DNA of 64,000 bases from Leishmania martiniquensis (Eukaryota; Euglenozoa; Kinetoplastea; Trypanosomatida; Trypanosomatidae), in NCBI RefSeq assembly GCF_017916325.1, contig NC_090142.1, forward strand, positions 297,501-361,500. The letters are read 5' to 3'. Below are positions 53,401 through 60,609 of this stretch, in pieces (positions within the stretch are counted from its first letter, which is position 1; every line of letters starts with the position of its first letter). The translations under genes and the position numbers were made by a program. The notes under the pieces were generated by a model. The model was not told the DNA's origin, did not search any database, and worked only from the letters and a program-made list of their open reading frames with translations.

Positions 53401-56141
53401 CGTGCGCGCGGTTGGAGAGCCTTTGCCCCAAAACATCGTTAGTGGCGACGCTGGACCGACTGGCTGTGTCGATCAGGGCCCAGTTTTGCCACCTTCATGA
53501 GCGCGTGCTGCTGGAGCGGCAGCGACAAGCCTTCAAGGGAAGTTTGCACGGTACCGGGGCCACGGAGGAGGAGGGGACGGCCCACATGAAGCGCCGCATC
53601 CGTGCGATGCTACTGGAGCATCACTTGGCCCAGCTGCGGTCGGAGGAGACGGAGAGCGACGAAGAGAGGGAGGGGGACGCGGATACGCTGGCTGGGAGGG
53701 GCCAGGATACAAAGCTGAAGCCCATGCTATCGGCTTCAGGCACCAGCGCTTTCAACCTGCAGAGGGCGATGAACGCGCATGAAGAGCGGCACAGCGGCAC
53801 GTCAACACAGCCCTTCTCCGGTGGGTCGATGGAGGTGGAGCTGCTGTCTATGCGCCCTCTCCTGTGCTTGCTCCTCGGTATCGCGTCTCCGGCGGAGCTG
53901 CGGGCCCGGCAGCTGAGCCTTGAAGACCTCTGCTTTCTCCCCTTCCAGTTGCGCAGCCTCGTGTCACTGGAGGCGTTCGACCCCCGCTGCTACGACGTGG
54001 CGGTGACGGTAGCGATGCGGCGGCTGCGGCGCGAACTTATCGAAGAGTTCGAGGAGATCGCCACCGAGAAATCGGCCAGCGCTTGCCAAGCCTCGCCAGA
54101 CGCGCTCACCGCCGCCGTGGCGCAGGCTATGCGAACGATGGCTCCTGTGGGTACCTCTCCCCCCTCCCAGCTCTCGCTAAGCGGCAGCTCTCGCGGTGTG
54201 CGGGCGTTGCTCGGCTGCCGCCGCGGCAGCGCCGATCGCCTGCGTTGCACGCGGCTGGAAACCGTGTACGATTACTGCCTATCGTCTTTGGTGCGTGCCT
54301 GGTGCGGTGACGCCGGTCAGCTGCAGAGCAGCACGTCTCGTGGCGCGTTAGGGGCGGCAGCTTTTCCAGGGGCGCTGCGTCTACTGCTTCACCGAGCGAT
54401 GGAGGGGGCTCCGGCGTTGCCGAGCGGCGCCGCCGCCGAGGACTCGGCACTGAGCGCCGCTCCTGCAGCGCAGACGAGCGTGGGCGCCGGTGCCGTGGCT
54501 GGCGCCGCTGGTGGCCGGCCGCCATCGCCCGCACATGCTGACATGGCGGATAGCGCTGCACCGGCGGACGGGGAATATTACCGAGTGTGCCACGCTCTGC
54601 AGGTGGCCGAGGTGCAAGTCGAGTGGGAGTGGGAGGTCGAGGAGCTGAGCCGTGCATGGGGGCGCCTGCAGGCCTCTCCTGTGGCGGCGACAGCGTTGCT
54701 CACACCCGCGTGCCGCCATCGGGGGCGTGACCGTGCCGATGCCGGCGAGGGCCCCCCCGCGCGGTGGGCACTTTGCAGCGCCGCAGCGGTGTCCTCCGCG
54801 GTTGACCATCAGGTGCGGCGCGGTCTGGAGGCGCACATAGCGGCACTGTCGCACCGCGCTGTCGCGGCCGTTCGCTTACGAAGCGTGTCACTGTGCTTCC
54901 GGCCCGCTCCCACGAGGGTGGCGCCAACGCCGTCCCATAGCCATCGAGGCAATGCTGTGAGGGGGGAAGCCTATTTGGCCTCGCCGCCGGCAGGCTCCCG
55001 GCGCAGTGGTGGGCTAGCGTGGCTTCAAAGCGTCTTTGATGAACAGGCGCGGCAAGCCTTCAAGGAGCCGCTGCTTACATGGCTGCAGTCCACGCAGTCA
55101 TTACTCGCGCCCTCGCTGCCAAACCCCGCTGCGTCCCGTGCACGCTGTGGGGCAACACCGACCTACGGGCCGCTGCTCAGCCCATTCGCGTCGGCCGCGG
55201 CACCGGTGGCGCCCGCTGTCGAAGTGGCGCTGCCGTCTTCCTCGGCTAGCGCACTACCGTACCTGCACTCCTCCGCCTCTTCTCCCAGGAGCGGCGGCGG
55301 CAGCCCTCGCATGGTACCCGCCGAGAGTGTCCCGGCTCTCAAGACGATGGTGTTCCTCACTGAGGTGCCTGGCGACGTGACCGACGCTGGTGGTGCTGGC
55401 AGCTCACCTTACCGCGCCGCGGAGCGCGCGGCTCTTGATGAGAGCTGTGATACAACACAGATGGGGACCCCCAGGGTGAGAGGGAGGCAGTGCTGTCCGC
55501 TGTCCCGGTCGCCATCCGCGGTGGATCTGCTGCCGCTGTGCGACGTCGACGCCACGCTGTTGCCACGACACACTCGGTCGCCTTTGCCCTTGCCGCCGCC
55601 GGTGCGCCGGTGCGTCAGCGCCAGTGACGGGCAGCGCGCCAGCTCGCTCAGTGTGCATGGCGCGCTCGGGGTGGCTGATGGCGGTCGCGCGGCCGTCTCT
55701 GCCGTGCCCGAAACGGCGTCGCTCATATCGCGTACCGTGTCCATCACTTCGTCACTGGTCATGGCAAGTACACCGACGAACGGCGCTGTGAGCAGCCGCT
55801 CCGTCTACCCAGCGCCGCAGGTGCGACAGCGCACGCGGCACCTGGTTGCCTTGCGTCGGGCAAAGCTGTCACGCACCGGCAGCAGCGGTGGTGCCCTGCG
55901 TTGCCAGCGACCACTGACCGCGGGTGTGGCCGGTGGGAAGGGCGTTGAAGGCCGCAGTGCCTTGCTCACCGCCATATCACCCGCTGCCGCCGCGGTGACA
56001 GCGTCGCCGCTCGCAACGTCTGCTGCCTTTGTTGGCGGACTCGAGGGGGCTGGTGTGGGAGCGGGTCGAGGCAGCAGGCCGGCAACCACGCAGGCCCTCG
56101 CCTACTACTCGCTTCTCAGCCGAGTCGGCACCACCAAATAG
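44376..56141 (+). CDS. Giant EF-hand and WD40-like repeat protein (3921 aa)
   Basis: Scaffold-type protein, not enzymatic. Residues 1-450 are Ala/Ser-rich. A structured region from about 450 to 900 ends with an EF-hand-like loop (DMDQKGYITWEA, 851-862); loop position 12 is Ala, so Ca2+ binding may be weak. From about 1210 to 3010 there are many WD40-like strands separated by low-complexity inserts: YLLLGTRKGTIVLVDLY (about 1210), VVSSGLDGDVFTM, LITVDSSSYVKVWSL, LISLSSADCRLWSLLSG, LLVAYADGLLRCFTL, TVYAGTSQGFVVSYL and YLCVGHADGSVTLWTPY (about 2992). This is enough for two propellers. The order EF-hand then WD repeats recalls WDR49/WDR64/CFAP337 axonemal proteins, but identity is uncertain. The final 900 residues are helical patches in Ser/Ala-rich sequence. 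Start: first in-frame ATG, 44376; the frame is open upstream from a GTG at 44193. Confidence 0.85.
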   Translation: MSFAAAAATSVSPLQAAAGAAAIASARPAASGLGSTSHETQMGPVAPAEAALKSRLAPLPLPSHDETTAFEGGNQKRSQDLSRTSLTAVPAAVALPPRPLPSSALHSLASAAPLPPSPLARPTKKTLKEDGDGRSANVFGGASLFREWSTNAALLDKVLSTPFFDLLAEGAGSTAEAGPRPAAAAAMRAIPTALPAVSPLDPPLSSAIFTTSSALADTAPGVEVDAPAWKSSHRVVPLTTTDAQRQPEPVAPVHDPTFQSVTLPTSDAPVPSILLTALADMDALQLSFCAHTSVTPVKGHLAEFKRLVAASMRSELKHERERPRAGNFAADEQAAGAVPGDVPADQSTAAEEGEKVGGALLGRPDVASDPAPIASSPQARDAAARAALRAAHGFLYGNEMVPIGVPAVHLKRARREWIVRYRIEHVQPRLQKSQRRRYEAWVQQQQLKGFTGGGGGTGDGAFQHGACASPSAMTAASLYAGVQPSYWRSVSMKQRSCVSAMQNATHPASGDSPPVQVNRAPGTHAFIPPPARRPLSPSSARCAAPVHSRSPARAAREPVLYTAAWEVDLYDDLGLAVTAEQRDMMAHQATSRTAVEAMGLEKAGSEGLASQPLLLSTSAADAPSALATTLSAPPLLLDRAGDLTQMQLTLPVFVYVVGRYLFVAHYAAYFPAGLFSRALIDPFYFPDAVQCTPEYALRAAPALRREAQRVYIDYATQLADVHRCFPDRADSTEVPLLPTDMFHLWELLCPPQRQDVAGRWSPVPWGHLMPEEEEALLEEEFRSAAEAVRGSGGKRALCGESLLRYPYARAVRQIYRRRLQQLAQHPTLVAEVHRVLAQCEDVAVRFFMAIDMDQKGYITWEAFTNALIEEADVQDHHRKVRERAANLTRTSASVFDRYMVEPLAPTLVRLGYTGKVFEVRHSPSLVMLEGATDYAVCDGTQLGSIHQRFLVRPIEVLSKDLEGEPRDAFGRLIRGSSGDLDSGGSDKVGDTRNAPSATGAAGYDEELRQRPWRNNQRPPRVYVRYEDGRRLQDLTALNLLQKLSTSSATGASAAGREEAGEGEEGGELTSARAHQPSKAVFLEGILAVEDVAPCVPWPVFVAQGSDMLLRLYGTNRALQALPEAGVVRCTEAVASMEWAAGGRRERRSSDSSSSAPSAGVGDSGCGERRGHGRHGAVPSDRVFSSAGASSPPPHRRTHRGRISVQRQEYLLLGTRKGTIVLVDLYTLLSRVPRLATLAGVHGGSAVGGEASGSGDGDSMGELGDNMEVLNAVRAASGAMQPVSERIGNSESAWTGYRALAQRTYYSEIGPFVVDTRQVHMPNTLVSSVVAAATSGLVVSSGLDGDVFTMRLAYPPAWLMGTGTPRTPRGGAAGVGSAVAEMGRPLVRIEVLHRMRVCDSGVRCALPIPFLSMLAVQTATNRVYLYHTSVLPTAPALVDGGRGDAASTQVPPAVPAASLAPQGAPEVTGTAGGCDLPPVSAAASATLPRLELYDAAAPHLGSIVAMMVVKELDQLITVDSSSYVKVWSLRQTHPLTSFYAWAPLDAANSGNGVGEAGRPTGGVPRGGVAVHRGTNSFGIGPSAYGVPTAPSALLRTTKSSIEAGYEAAEYRLQPCRSAAYNYADRQLFVMGSNNAAHCFFLSGQSSVRAHTEPLRVLLVDTSTGLRLGRVPRRLISLSSADCRLWSLLSGAMELGIRANSAEYRHLWDHRLTSSVRGKSQSPKPREQQRLETKGGRSAARPRPTYSKRTHSTPDFATLEVASSSATTTGEPQRLLPPSVDDVMRAVTARLSSSQCNSYRRPARWSAAATALGRRKEAAGDVTTPSPQLLTAVKHPHSSAAALGSSSGTGGAAAGHGDGADDSADGLVTSALRDQNLLLSEIRCACLGPRGEWIAYALLHGDVRLHRGDSGRLLHTFTTTPPSIEDLVEAALQYQHLFTLIAAAPALPQMPSSPDLLISGSAAAAASGMPAGMGTTCGVGGGGGGTSGSPTPLVPLASSATARMSPVTYAKAVALVLQQLLASTTRATDGTGVPNDGDTRVSRNVHREPLHMLYLDASQELLVAYADGLLRCFTLLGHSSTAARLIVSRTLINRALMQAQRALAPCNRHANAAPPPTVAVAAFPQEKSPALVECLSAVALQEPLLAGARDDGGLAGAEASEDRRCAAGTSDSARPLSRVTRRGGGAVVQLNMPNATEAVPAAAAAPPLPAAIPADAVRAVMASLSTRQIEPDVVLLATASPPLGLVCLVHVSGLICVLDVQAYSENSGGARMCTTPDNADMMSGEVSGGGGGGRQMASGRGRAYAGVVVHCFMTTDEVTAATFLGAYPCLVLADRQRLLSFHLMKGSSLLALLGEFAEEFAKDAAAHAETKANLSVTAERALKGACSTTDGGSTASSPWLPPSNVEADTGAEQGISSAAASSTLVWSVSIDDTCASRRSLGTVTALTFDALYATVYAGTSQGFVVSYLVRRFLSAFQLTPVVLQGADGVAASTYAAELQRALVTARAGAWPCSAGSSNFVQNYLRVVFDVPPTVAAQVKETCLQGWRKRHIGSSDSPSTTATGLSLPPEELGGFVGVYRSHRDLFHAARRDVSGNQRSGGASDTSAAAPPQAVDVCSSGEALIAAAVLHDAVTRMMTVASACTTRKKTCSGASAAPSETRPWWCTPEGRSVQEYVARRCGGDTARSDMVQSPGAASTSAARLRLSSDVDPSRADPDELELDAEGVQLLREWAAAALSEHRRCQHRHASAAEALWNRRQLQRDPFSPALRGTQSGLSTPSSRSGRSGSGLTALPLVPTSADDRDASAGGTSAVAAAAASGGVAATTASEATTVQQIAEALVQEVQKELFLGAEAPAAISAASASAVSVPALTTPIETPPHPITDAWVECLFTRQAMCTTSRSPLCLLTTPAMLERARREQQDRRGRMAATAAAAACSASGRGGAVLPEWDSYVEGALPDYLADILKHPSQVLTEVERQALQQHSIAALQCRRNGYLCVGHADGSVTLWTPYACARLESLCPKTSLVATLDRLAVSIRAQFCHLHERVLLERQRQAFKGSLHGTGATEEEGTAHMKRRIRAMLLEHHLAQLRSEETESDEEREGDADTLAGRGQDTKLKPMLSASGTSAFNLQRAMNAHEERHSGTSTQPFSGGSMEVELLSMRPLLCLLLGIASPAELRARQLSLEDLCFLPFQLRSLVSLEAFDPRCYDVAVTVAMRRLRRELIEEFEEIATEKSASACQASPDALTAAVAQAMRTMAPVGTSPPSQLSLSGSSRGVRALLGCRRGSADRLRCTRLETVYDYCLSSLVRAWCGDAGQLQSSTSRGALGAAAFPGALRLLLHRAMEGAPALPSGAAAEDSALSAAPAAQTSVGAGAVAGAAGGRPPSPAHADMADSAAPADGEYYRVCHALQVAEVQVEWEWEVEELSRAWGRLQASPVAATALLTPACRHRGRDRADAGEGPPARWALCSAAAVSSAVDHQVRRGLEAHIAALSHRAVAAVRLRSVSLCFRPAPTRVAPTPSHSHRGNAVRGEAYLASPPAGSRRSGGLAWLQSVFDEQARQAFKEPLLTWLQSTQSLLAPSLPNPAASRARCGATPTYGPLLSPFASAAAPVAPAVEVALPSSSASALPYLHSSASSPRSGGGSPRMVPAESVPALKTMVFLTEVPGDVTDAGGAGSSPYRAAERAALDESCDTTQMGTPRVRGRQCCPLSRSPSAVDLLPLCDVDATLLPRHTRSPLPLPPPVRRCVSASDGQRASSLSVHGALGVADGGRAAVSAVPETASLISRTVSITSSLVMASTPTNGAVSSRSVYPAPQVRQRTRHLVALRRAKLSRTGSSGGALRCQRPLTAGVAGGKGVEGRSALLTAISPAAAAVTASPLATSAAFVGGLEGAGVGAGRGSRPATTQALAYYSLLSRVGTTK

Positions 56142-57191
56142 TTTTTTTTTTTGCGCGTGTGGGGGCTCGAATGACTGTGCAGAGAGGGAGACTCGCGAAG
56201 GTATGGTTGTCTGCGCCGCGTCTCTCTTTTCGTTTGCCCCCCCCCCCCGCACACACTCTTCTCTGCCCTCTGTTCTCCTCTGCTCTGCTCACACTTCGCC
56301 CCCCCCCCCTCTCCCCCAGCCGCCTGCCGTCTCCATCCAGCCCTCTTGGTGGGTTGTGCACCGACGGCTTGCGGCTCTTCAGCAGCGACGTTTCCACGAG
56401 GAAACTTCTTCGCGTACCCACCAAGAAGAAGTACGTGTGCGTGAAGGTGTCGACCGGAGAGGGAGGGAGTTGGAGGAGGCAGAGGAGGGACCGTGTTGAT
56501 GTCTATTAGCCCTACAGCGACCTCTCTACCTCTATAGGTGCTTCGCGTTGGTGTGATTCCCACGCCGAGAGTCAGCTCTCCCGAACATAATGAACGGCAT
56601 CAGCTGAGGAGAGCACTCCAATGCGACGGCGCGGTGACTGCCACTCACATACGCGCCGAAGTGCGTGCGCGCGGCTGTTGCTCCGCAGTTGCATCGAACA
56701 GGGCGTCTTGGTGCTTGTGGGCCAGTGGCCGGCCCTCTATCACCAGGTCTTGGTGGGTGTGGGAGAGGCTTGTCGCCCTCCGCATTAAGCAGCAACTTCA
56801 TGAGCCGCGGATGGCGGGGGGGCTATGATACCCGTCCTCCTCGCGCATGGAGGCTGACGTGCGATACGAAATCATGTTCATTGCCGCTGCCGCGGCCTCT
56901 TTTCACTCCTTCACTTCCCGACGCCACGCAGTACCTCTCTCTCTCTGTCGCCGCACGCGTTCTTTTACACTCGTCAGCGTTGGGGCGAACAGCGCTCTTT
57001 TTTTAAAATTCTGTTTGGCGCACCTGAGAAGACACGGTGCGCAGTCACTCCGCCGGCGGTACCGCCGAGCAGCCACCGACAGCATAGCGAAACGCGCAAG
57101 AGAAGCCGCTTCTACATCTCATCTCTCCTACCACTCCACAGTGCACTTAGACACACACACACACACACAAGTGCGTCCGTTGGAAGCTACC
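56142..57191. other. Intergenic spacer
   Basis: Starts with a T-run directly after the stop (56143-56152), then C-runs near 56237-56249 and 56300-56309, mixed sequence and a (CA)n run (about 57150-57169) just upstream of the next ATG. No gene is seen. Confidence 0.65.
57106..57141 (+). promoter_or_regulatory. Predicted trans-splice acceptor, PP1 inhibitor gene
   Basis: GCTTCTACATCTCATCTCTC and following C/T sequence end in CCACAG, with AG at 57140-57141. The first ATG downstream is 57192, in a CCATGG context. Confidence 0.5.
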
Positions 57192-57653
57192 ATGGACGCA
57201 CTGTCTGTTCGCCAGCAGCCACATCGTGCGCCTCAGGCGGAGAGCCTTCTGCCGACGCGCACGGCTGTGCTGCACCTTCGCCCCGCTCCAGCCGTGGAGG
57301 AGGTAGCGCTGGTACAGCGGCAGCAAGATATGCGTGTCACGTGGAACCCTGACGTGCGTGAGCCTGTGAACCAGCGCGTGAGCAAGTGCTGCTGTGTCTT
57401 CCACAAAAAGAAGGTCTTCGGCGAGAGTAGCAGTGAAAGCAGCTCGAGTTCCACTGACAGCAGCAGCGATGACGGCGACGGCGACGGCGACGCTGATCAC
57501 GAGGATGCCGGTGCTGGCGGCAACGGTGCGGGGGGCATGCACGGCCATGGTGGGTGCGGGAGTGCCTTTCAGAGCTCGCAGCAGCATCCTCCACGCAAGC
57601 ATCGCCCCAAATGCACAAAGGAGCACTGCTACTGCGACACCCGCTTCCACTGA
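57192..57653 (+). CDS. Protein phosphatase 1 inhibitor-3 family (PPP1R11/Ypi1) (153 aa)
   Basis: Small, intrinsically disordered regulator of type 1 protein phosphatase, mainly nuclear in other eukaryotes. The family core is present: a PP1-docking RVxF-type motif RVTW (48-51) followed by NPDV, then SKCCCVFHKKKVFGES (64-79), which matches the Cys-triplet and FGES block of PPP1R11/Ypi1. An acidic Ser/Asp/Glu run follows (about 79-106), then a Gly/His segment, and a second Cys/His cluster at the end (CTKEHCYCDTRFH). The Cys pairs could bind zinc. Length is close to the human protein (126) and yeast Ypi1 (155). The start is the first ATG after the acceptor. Trypanosomatids have several PP1 catalytic subunits, its likely partners. 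The family call is strong. Confidence 0.93.
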   Translation: MDALSVRQQPHRAPQAESLLPTRTAVLHLRPAPAVEEVALVQRQQDMRVTWNPDVREPVNQRVSKCCCVFHKKKVFGESSSESSSSSTDSSSDDGDGDGDADHEDAGAGGNGAGGMHGHGGCGSAFQSSQQHPPRKHRPKCTKEHCYCDTRFH

Positions 57654-58203
57654 CAGAGCGGCACAAGTCCACAGCAGTCGGGGACGAGAAGGGGGGCGAA
57701 CGCGATACGTGCTTGAGCTGTATGCCGTCTCGTGCTCTGCGTTGATCCGCACAGAACGAGGCCGATGAAAGGCAGCCCTGCTCCTGCCTCTTGGCGACCC
57801 TTCCCCTCCACCGCTCTCACATCATCTCGGTTAGGTAGCTGCGCTATTTATGCTGCATTCACTCCTTTCAGTAGTTGCGCCGATCAGACTCGTCGAGACC
57901 GATACGCCCCCCCCTCCTCCTCTGTCTCTGCGGTTAGGATTCTACAAGGAGTGCCTGGCACGCCCTTCCACGCTCAGTCCCCCCCTCCTCACTCCCCACG
58001 ATTGGCGCCCAGCTCACTCGCTGCCGTTACGCGTCGATCATAGCTGCGCTTGAAGCGGCGCGGCTGTGCATTACCCCTGCCCTTACTTTCACTCTTCCTC
58101 CTGCCTGCGGCCTCGCCATCGAAGATACAACGGTCCGCCCCCCCTCCTCTCCTCTGTCAATACCATTGCCTACGACCGAGCGCTTCTGCTTTTCAATACC
58201 GTC

Positions 58204-58305
58204 GTATATATATATATACATATATGTACACACACATATACATATATAAATATAAATATATATACATATATATATATGTGTGTGTGCATATATGTATATA
58301 TGTGT
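58204..58305. repeat. AT-rich microsatellite (TA/CA/TG units)
   Basis: About 100 nt of TATA, CATA, AAATA and TGTG units, by far the most AT-rich patch of the window. It lies mid-spacer and is probably polymorphic in length. Confidence 0.85.
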
Positions 58306-59239
58306 TGAGGATGCCCGAAGAGCATCGTAAGAGCTCCTCCCCGTGTCAAGGGGAGTGACGGACCAGCCGAGTGTCTCTTCTTTACGTGCTGCTGTTGCTT
58401 TCATTCACCCCCCTCCCCCTCCCCCCAACCCCTCTCTCCTCCTTTCCATTCGCACACACACACACACACGCGCATGCAGAGAGATGGCGTGTGTGTGTGT
58501 GCTTTTATACGCTGCTCATATTTTAAATCGTGCCGATGACAAGTTTCGTGGGTGCCACCGCCGCTGTCGGGTGTCGGTGCGCGCATGCTTGATGGTGGAT
58601 GTCTGCGCCTCACCGCAGTTTGGTTATCTCCGTGCATACCGATTTGTTTTTGTTTTTGAGGGGACGTGTGCGCAGGTGGCGGAGAGAGAGGGGGGCAGAG
58701 GGGATGGGAGGAGCCTTGTAAAGAGGAGGGCCACAGCTGCGGTGGAAAGTGGGCAGGTGTGCTGCCATACTGGCACGGAAAGGGGGAGGGGGAGGAAGAA
58801 GCGGGGGGGGCCTTATGAACGAAGTGGACCGAAGGAAGGCGTCGGTCGTTGGGAGCGCGAGCCATCTCTCTCTCTGTCAGTGCGCGACGGCCTCTTCCCC
58901 CTCCTCCTCGGCAAGCATCCGGCTCTATTTCAACTCGAATCACCACAAAAAAACACACATGCTCCGTGATAATGGCTGTGGGTGCAAGGAGTCACTCACC
59001 AGCTCTGTGCCTGCTGCCCTTTTTTTTTCGCTTCCGTTTCTGTGGCGTCGATGCGGGCAGCAGCATCCACGCCCCCTCCCCCCTCTCTCTCTCTCAGCGT
59101 CTTCTCCGGTCGACGGGCCACCGCGCCCTGAATGGTGGCCTTAACGACCGCAAAAAAAAAAACGGGGCGCGCCCCATTGACAAAGCAGGGAGAAGGCGCA
59201 CGGAGGATATCCGCAGGAAAATGATGAGCATCTGAAAAC

Positions 59240-59291
59240 TTCCCCCCTTCTCCCCTTCACCCCACCCATACACACGCGCATGCAAGCGCAG
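59240..59291 (+). promoter_or_regulatory. Predicted trans-splice acceptor, J-protein gene
   Basis: The tract TTCCCCCCTTCTCCCCTTC is followed by CATGCAAG and CGCAG, with AG at 59285-59286 and 59290-59291. The first ATG after either is 59344. Confidence 0.45.
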
Positions 59292-59343
59292 AACGAAGGG
59301 CGCGCGCGGGCTTCACACACAACAAAAAAAAAGACACCAGCGT

Positions 59344-60609
59344 ATGCTGCCTCAGGTCCGCGGGCGTGCGCTACGGTTGCGCCAACGTGACGCTTTGCGG
59401 TGTGTCCATGGGCGGAGAGCTCCACACAAGGCTGCGACGCTGATGTTCAGCGTTCGGGTCTGCGGCGGCGCTGTGGCCATGCGTACCCACGCGGTCAGCC
59501 GCACTATGGCTGCTGCAGGGTGCTCGCATCGCTGTGTGAGTAGTGGCAGCTTGCAGCACCAGCAGCAGCCATGCGTCACTGCCAGCGAGCTCCTCGATGC
59601 TCTGCAGACGCTGGGTCTTAGCGAGGACAGTACCGATTTGGAAGTGAAGCGGGCCTTTCAAGCCTTTGCTATACAGCATCACCCTGACACGAGTGCTGCA
59701 TCGGCGGTAGCGCAGTCGACCTCAGGCAACTCTGGCGGTGAGGGTAGCAGCAAGGCACACGCGGCGGAGCGCATGCGCCTTGGCACAGAGGCGTACCGTC
59801 TACTTCGAAGAATACCCTACGAGGTGCGGCAGCACATTCTTCGTGGTCAGGGGCGGAGTAGAGGCGGTGAGGACGGCAGGTCTCGTGGCCTGCGCGATGG
59901 CCACTTCGCGTTTACAGAGGAAGAGTACGCGAAGGTTCAGCGCGTCTACCAAGGTGACTGGAGTCGCCGGCGTCACCGCAGCGGTGACGCCGGCGAGGAC
60001 CTCTTTGACAGCCGCACGGAGGAGGGCCGGCGCCGCATCGCACGTCTGAACGAATTTCAGGCCCGTCTTCTCCAGATGCGCCGGCGAGGCCTACGCGACG
60101 ACCTGCCGCCATGGAGGGTCTTCGAGAGCGACAAGGGCGCCGGCGCTGGCACCGCGTGCAGTCGCGGGTCCGCGTCGTCGAACGGGGGTGACGCCGGTGA
60201 TGGGCGTCAGCAGTGCGACGGCAGCCGCTCGCGCCACCCCCACACATTCAGGTTACACTTCTTCCGTGACACCGCAGCCCGCCTCGGAGAGCTGGGCGAC
60301 CTCTACCGTAGCCGGCCAGAATTTGCGGGGATGGATGGCAGCTCCTACGACAACCCGCGCAGTGCGGCGCGCGTCGAGCCGGAGATCAAAGCCAACCCGC
60401 ACCTGCGCCAGTATATCCTGATGAAATATCGCGCACAGGAAAAGGCGATCGTCGACCGTGCCGTGCGGCGGCCACTCCTGCTGTTCCTCTTGCTGGCTTC
60501 TCTCTCAGCTGCGATGGCGATGGCGGCGGCGATGGCTCGATGGCATCGTAAGCGCATGCAGAATGACGAGGCGATTTGTCGGCGTGACGAGGGGCGAGGC
60601 GGCGCGTGA
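59344..60609 (+). CDS. J-domain (DnaJ-like) protein with C-terminal membrane segment (421 aa)
   Basis: Hsp70 co-chaperone of the type III class: a J domain without the Gly/Phe or zinc domains. The J domain occupies about 83-165: LLDALQTLGLSEDSTDLEVK (helices I-II), HPD at 113-115, then an insertion of about 20 Ser/Gly residues before helix III (ERMRLGTEAYRLL). The 60 residues ahead of it are rich in Arg, Ala and Cys with no acidic residue apart from one Asp, which fits a mitochondrial presequence. ATGs at residues 34 and 46 are alternative starts that would keep such a signal. A hydrophobic helix at about 376-396 (PLLLFLLLASLSAAMAMAAA) with flanking Arg/Lys suggests membrane anchoring. Residues 165-375 are charged, Arg/Asp-rich. 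Likely location is a mitochondrial membrane, by inference. Confidence 0.88.
   Translation: MLPQVRGRALRLRQRDALRCVHGRRAPHKAATLMFSVRVCGGAVAMRTHAVSRTMAAAGCSHRCVSSGSLQHQQQPCVTASELLDALQTLGLSEDSTDLEVKRAFQAFAIQHHPDTSAASAVAQSTSGNSGGEGSSKAHAAERMRLGTEAYRLLRRIPYEVRQHILRGQGRSRGGEDGRSRGLRDGHFAFTEEEYAKVQRVYQGDWSRRRHRSGDAGEDLFDSRTEEGRRRIARLNEFQARLLQMRRRGLRDDLPPWRVFESDKGAGAGTACSRGSASSNGGDAGDGRQQCDGSRSRHPHTFRLHFFRDTAARLGELGDLYRSRPEFAGMDGSSYDNPRSAARVEPEIKANPHLRQYILMKYRAQEKAIVDRAVRRPLLLFLLLASLSAAMAMAAAMARWHRKRMQNDEAICRRDEGRGGA

Larger units (their letters stand above)
57654..59343. other. Intergenic spacer (1.7 kb)
   Basis: Contains the AT-rich microsatellite at 58204-58305, a (CA)n run near 58455-58470, C/T tracts, a G-rich stretch near 58680-58820, a T-run near 59021-59029 and A-runs at about 59152-59161 and 59323-59332. 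No coding region is supported. Confidence 0.65.

Noticed and set aside
58204..58305. AT-rich patch considered as a centromere, origin or promoter
   Set aside because: At about 100 nt of simple repeat inside a one-strand gene array, it is adequately explained as a microsatellite.
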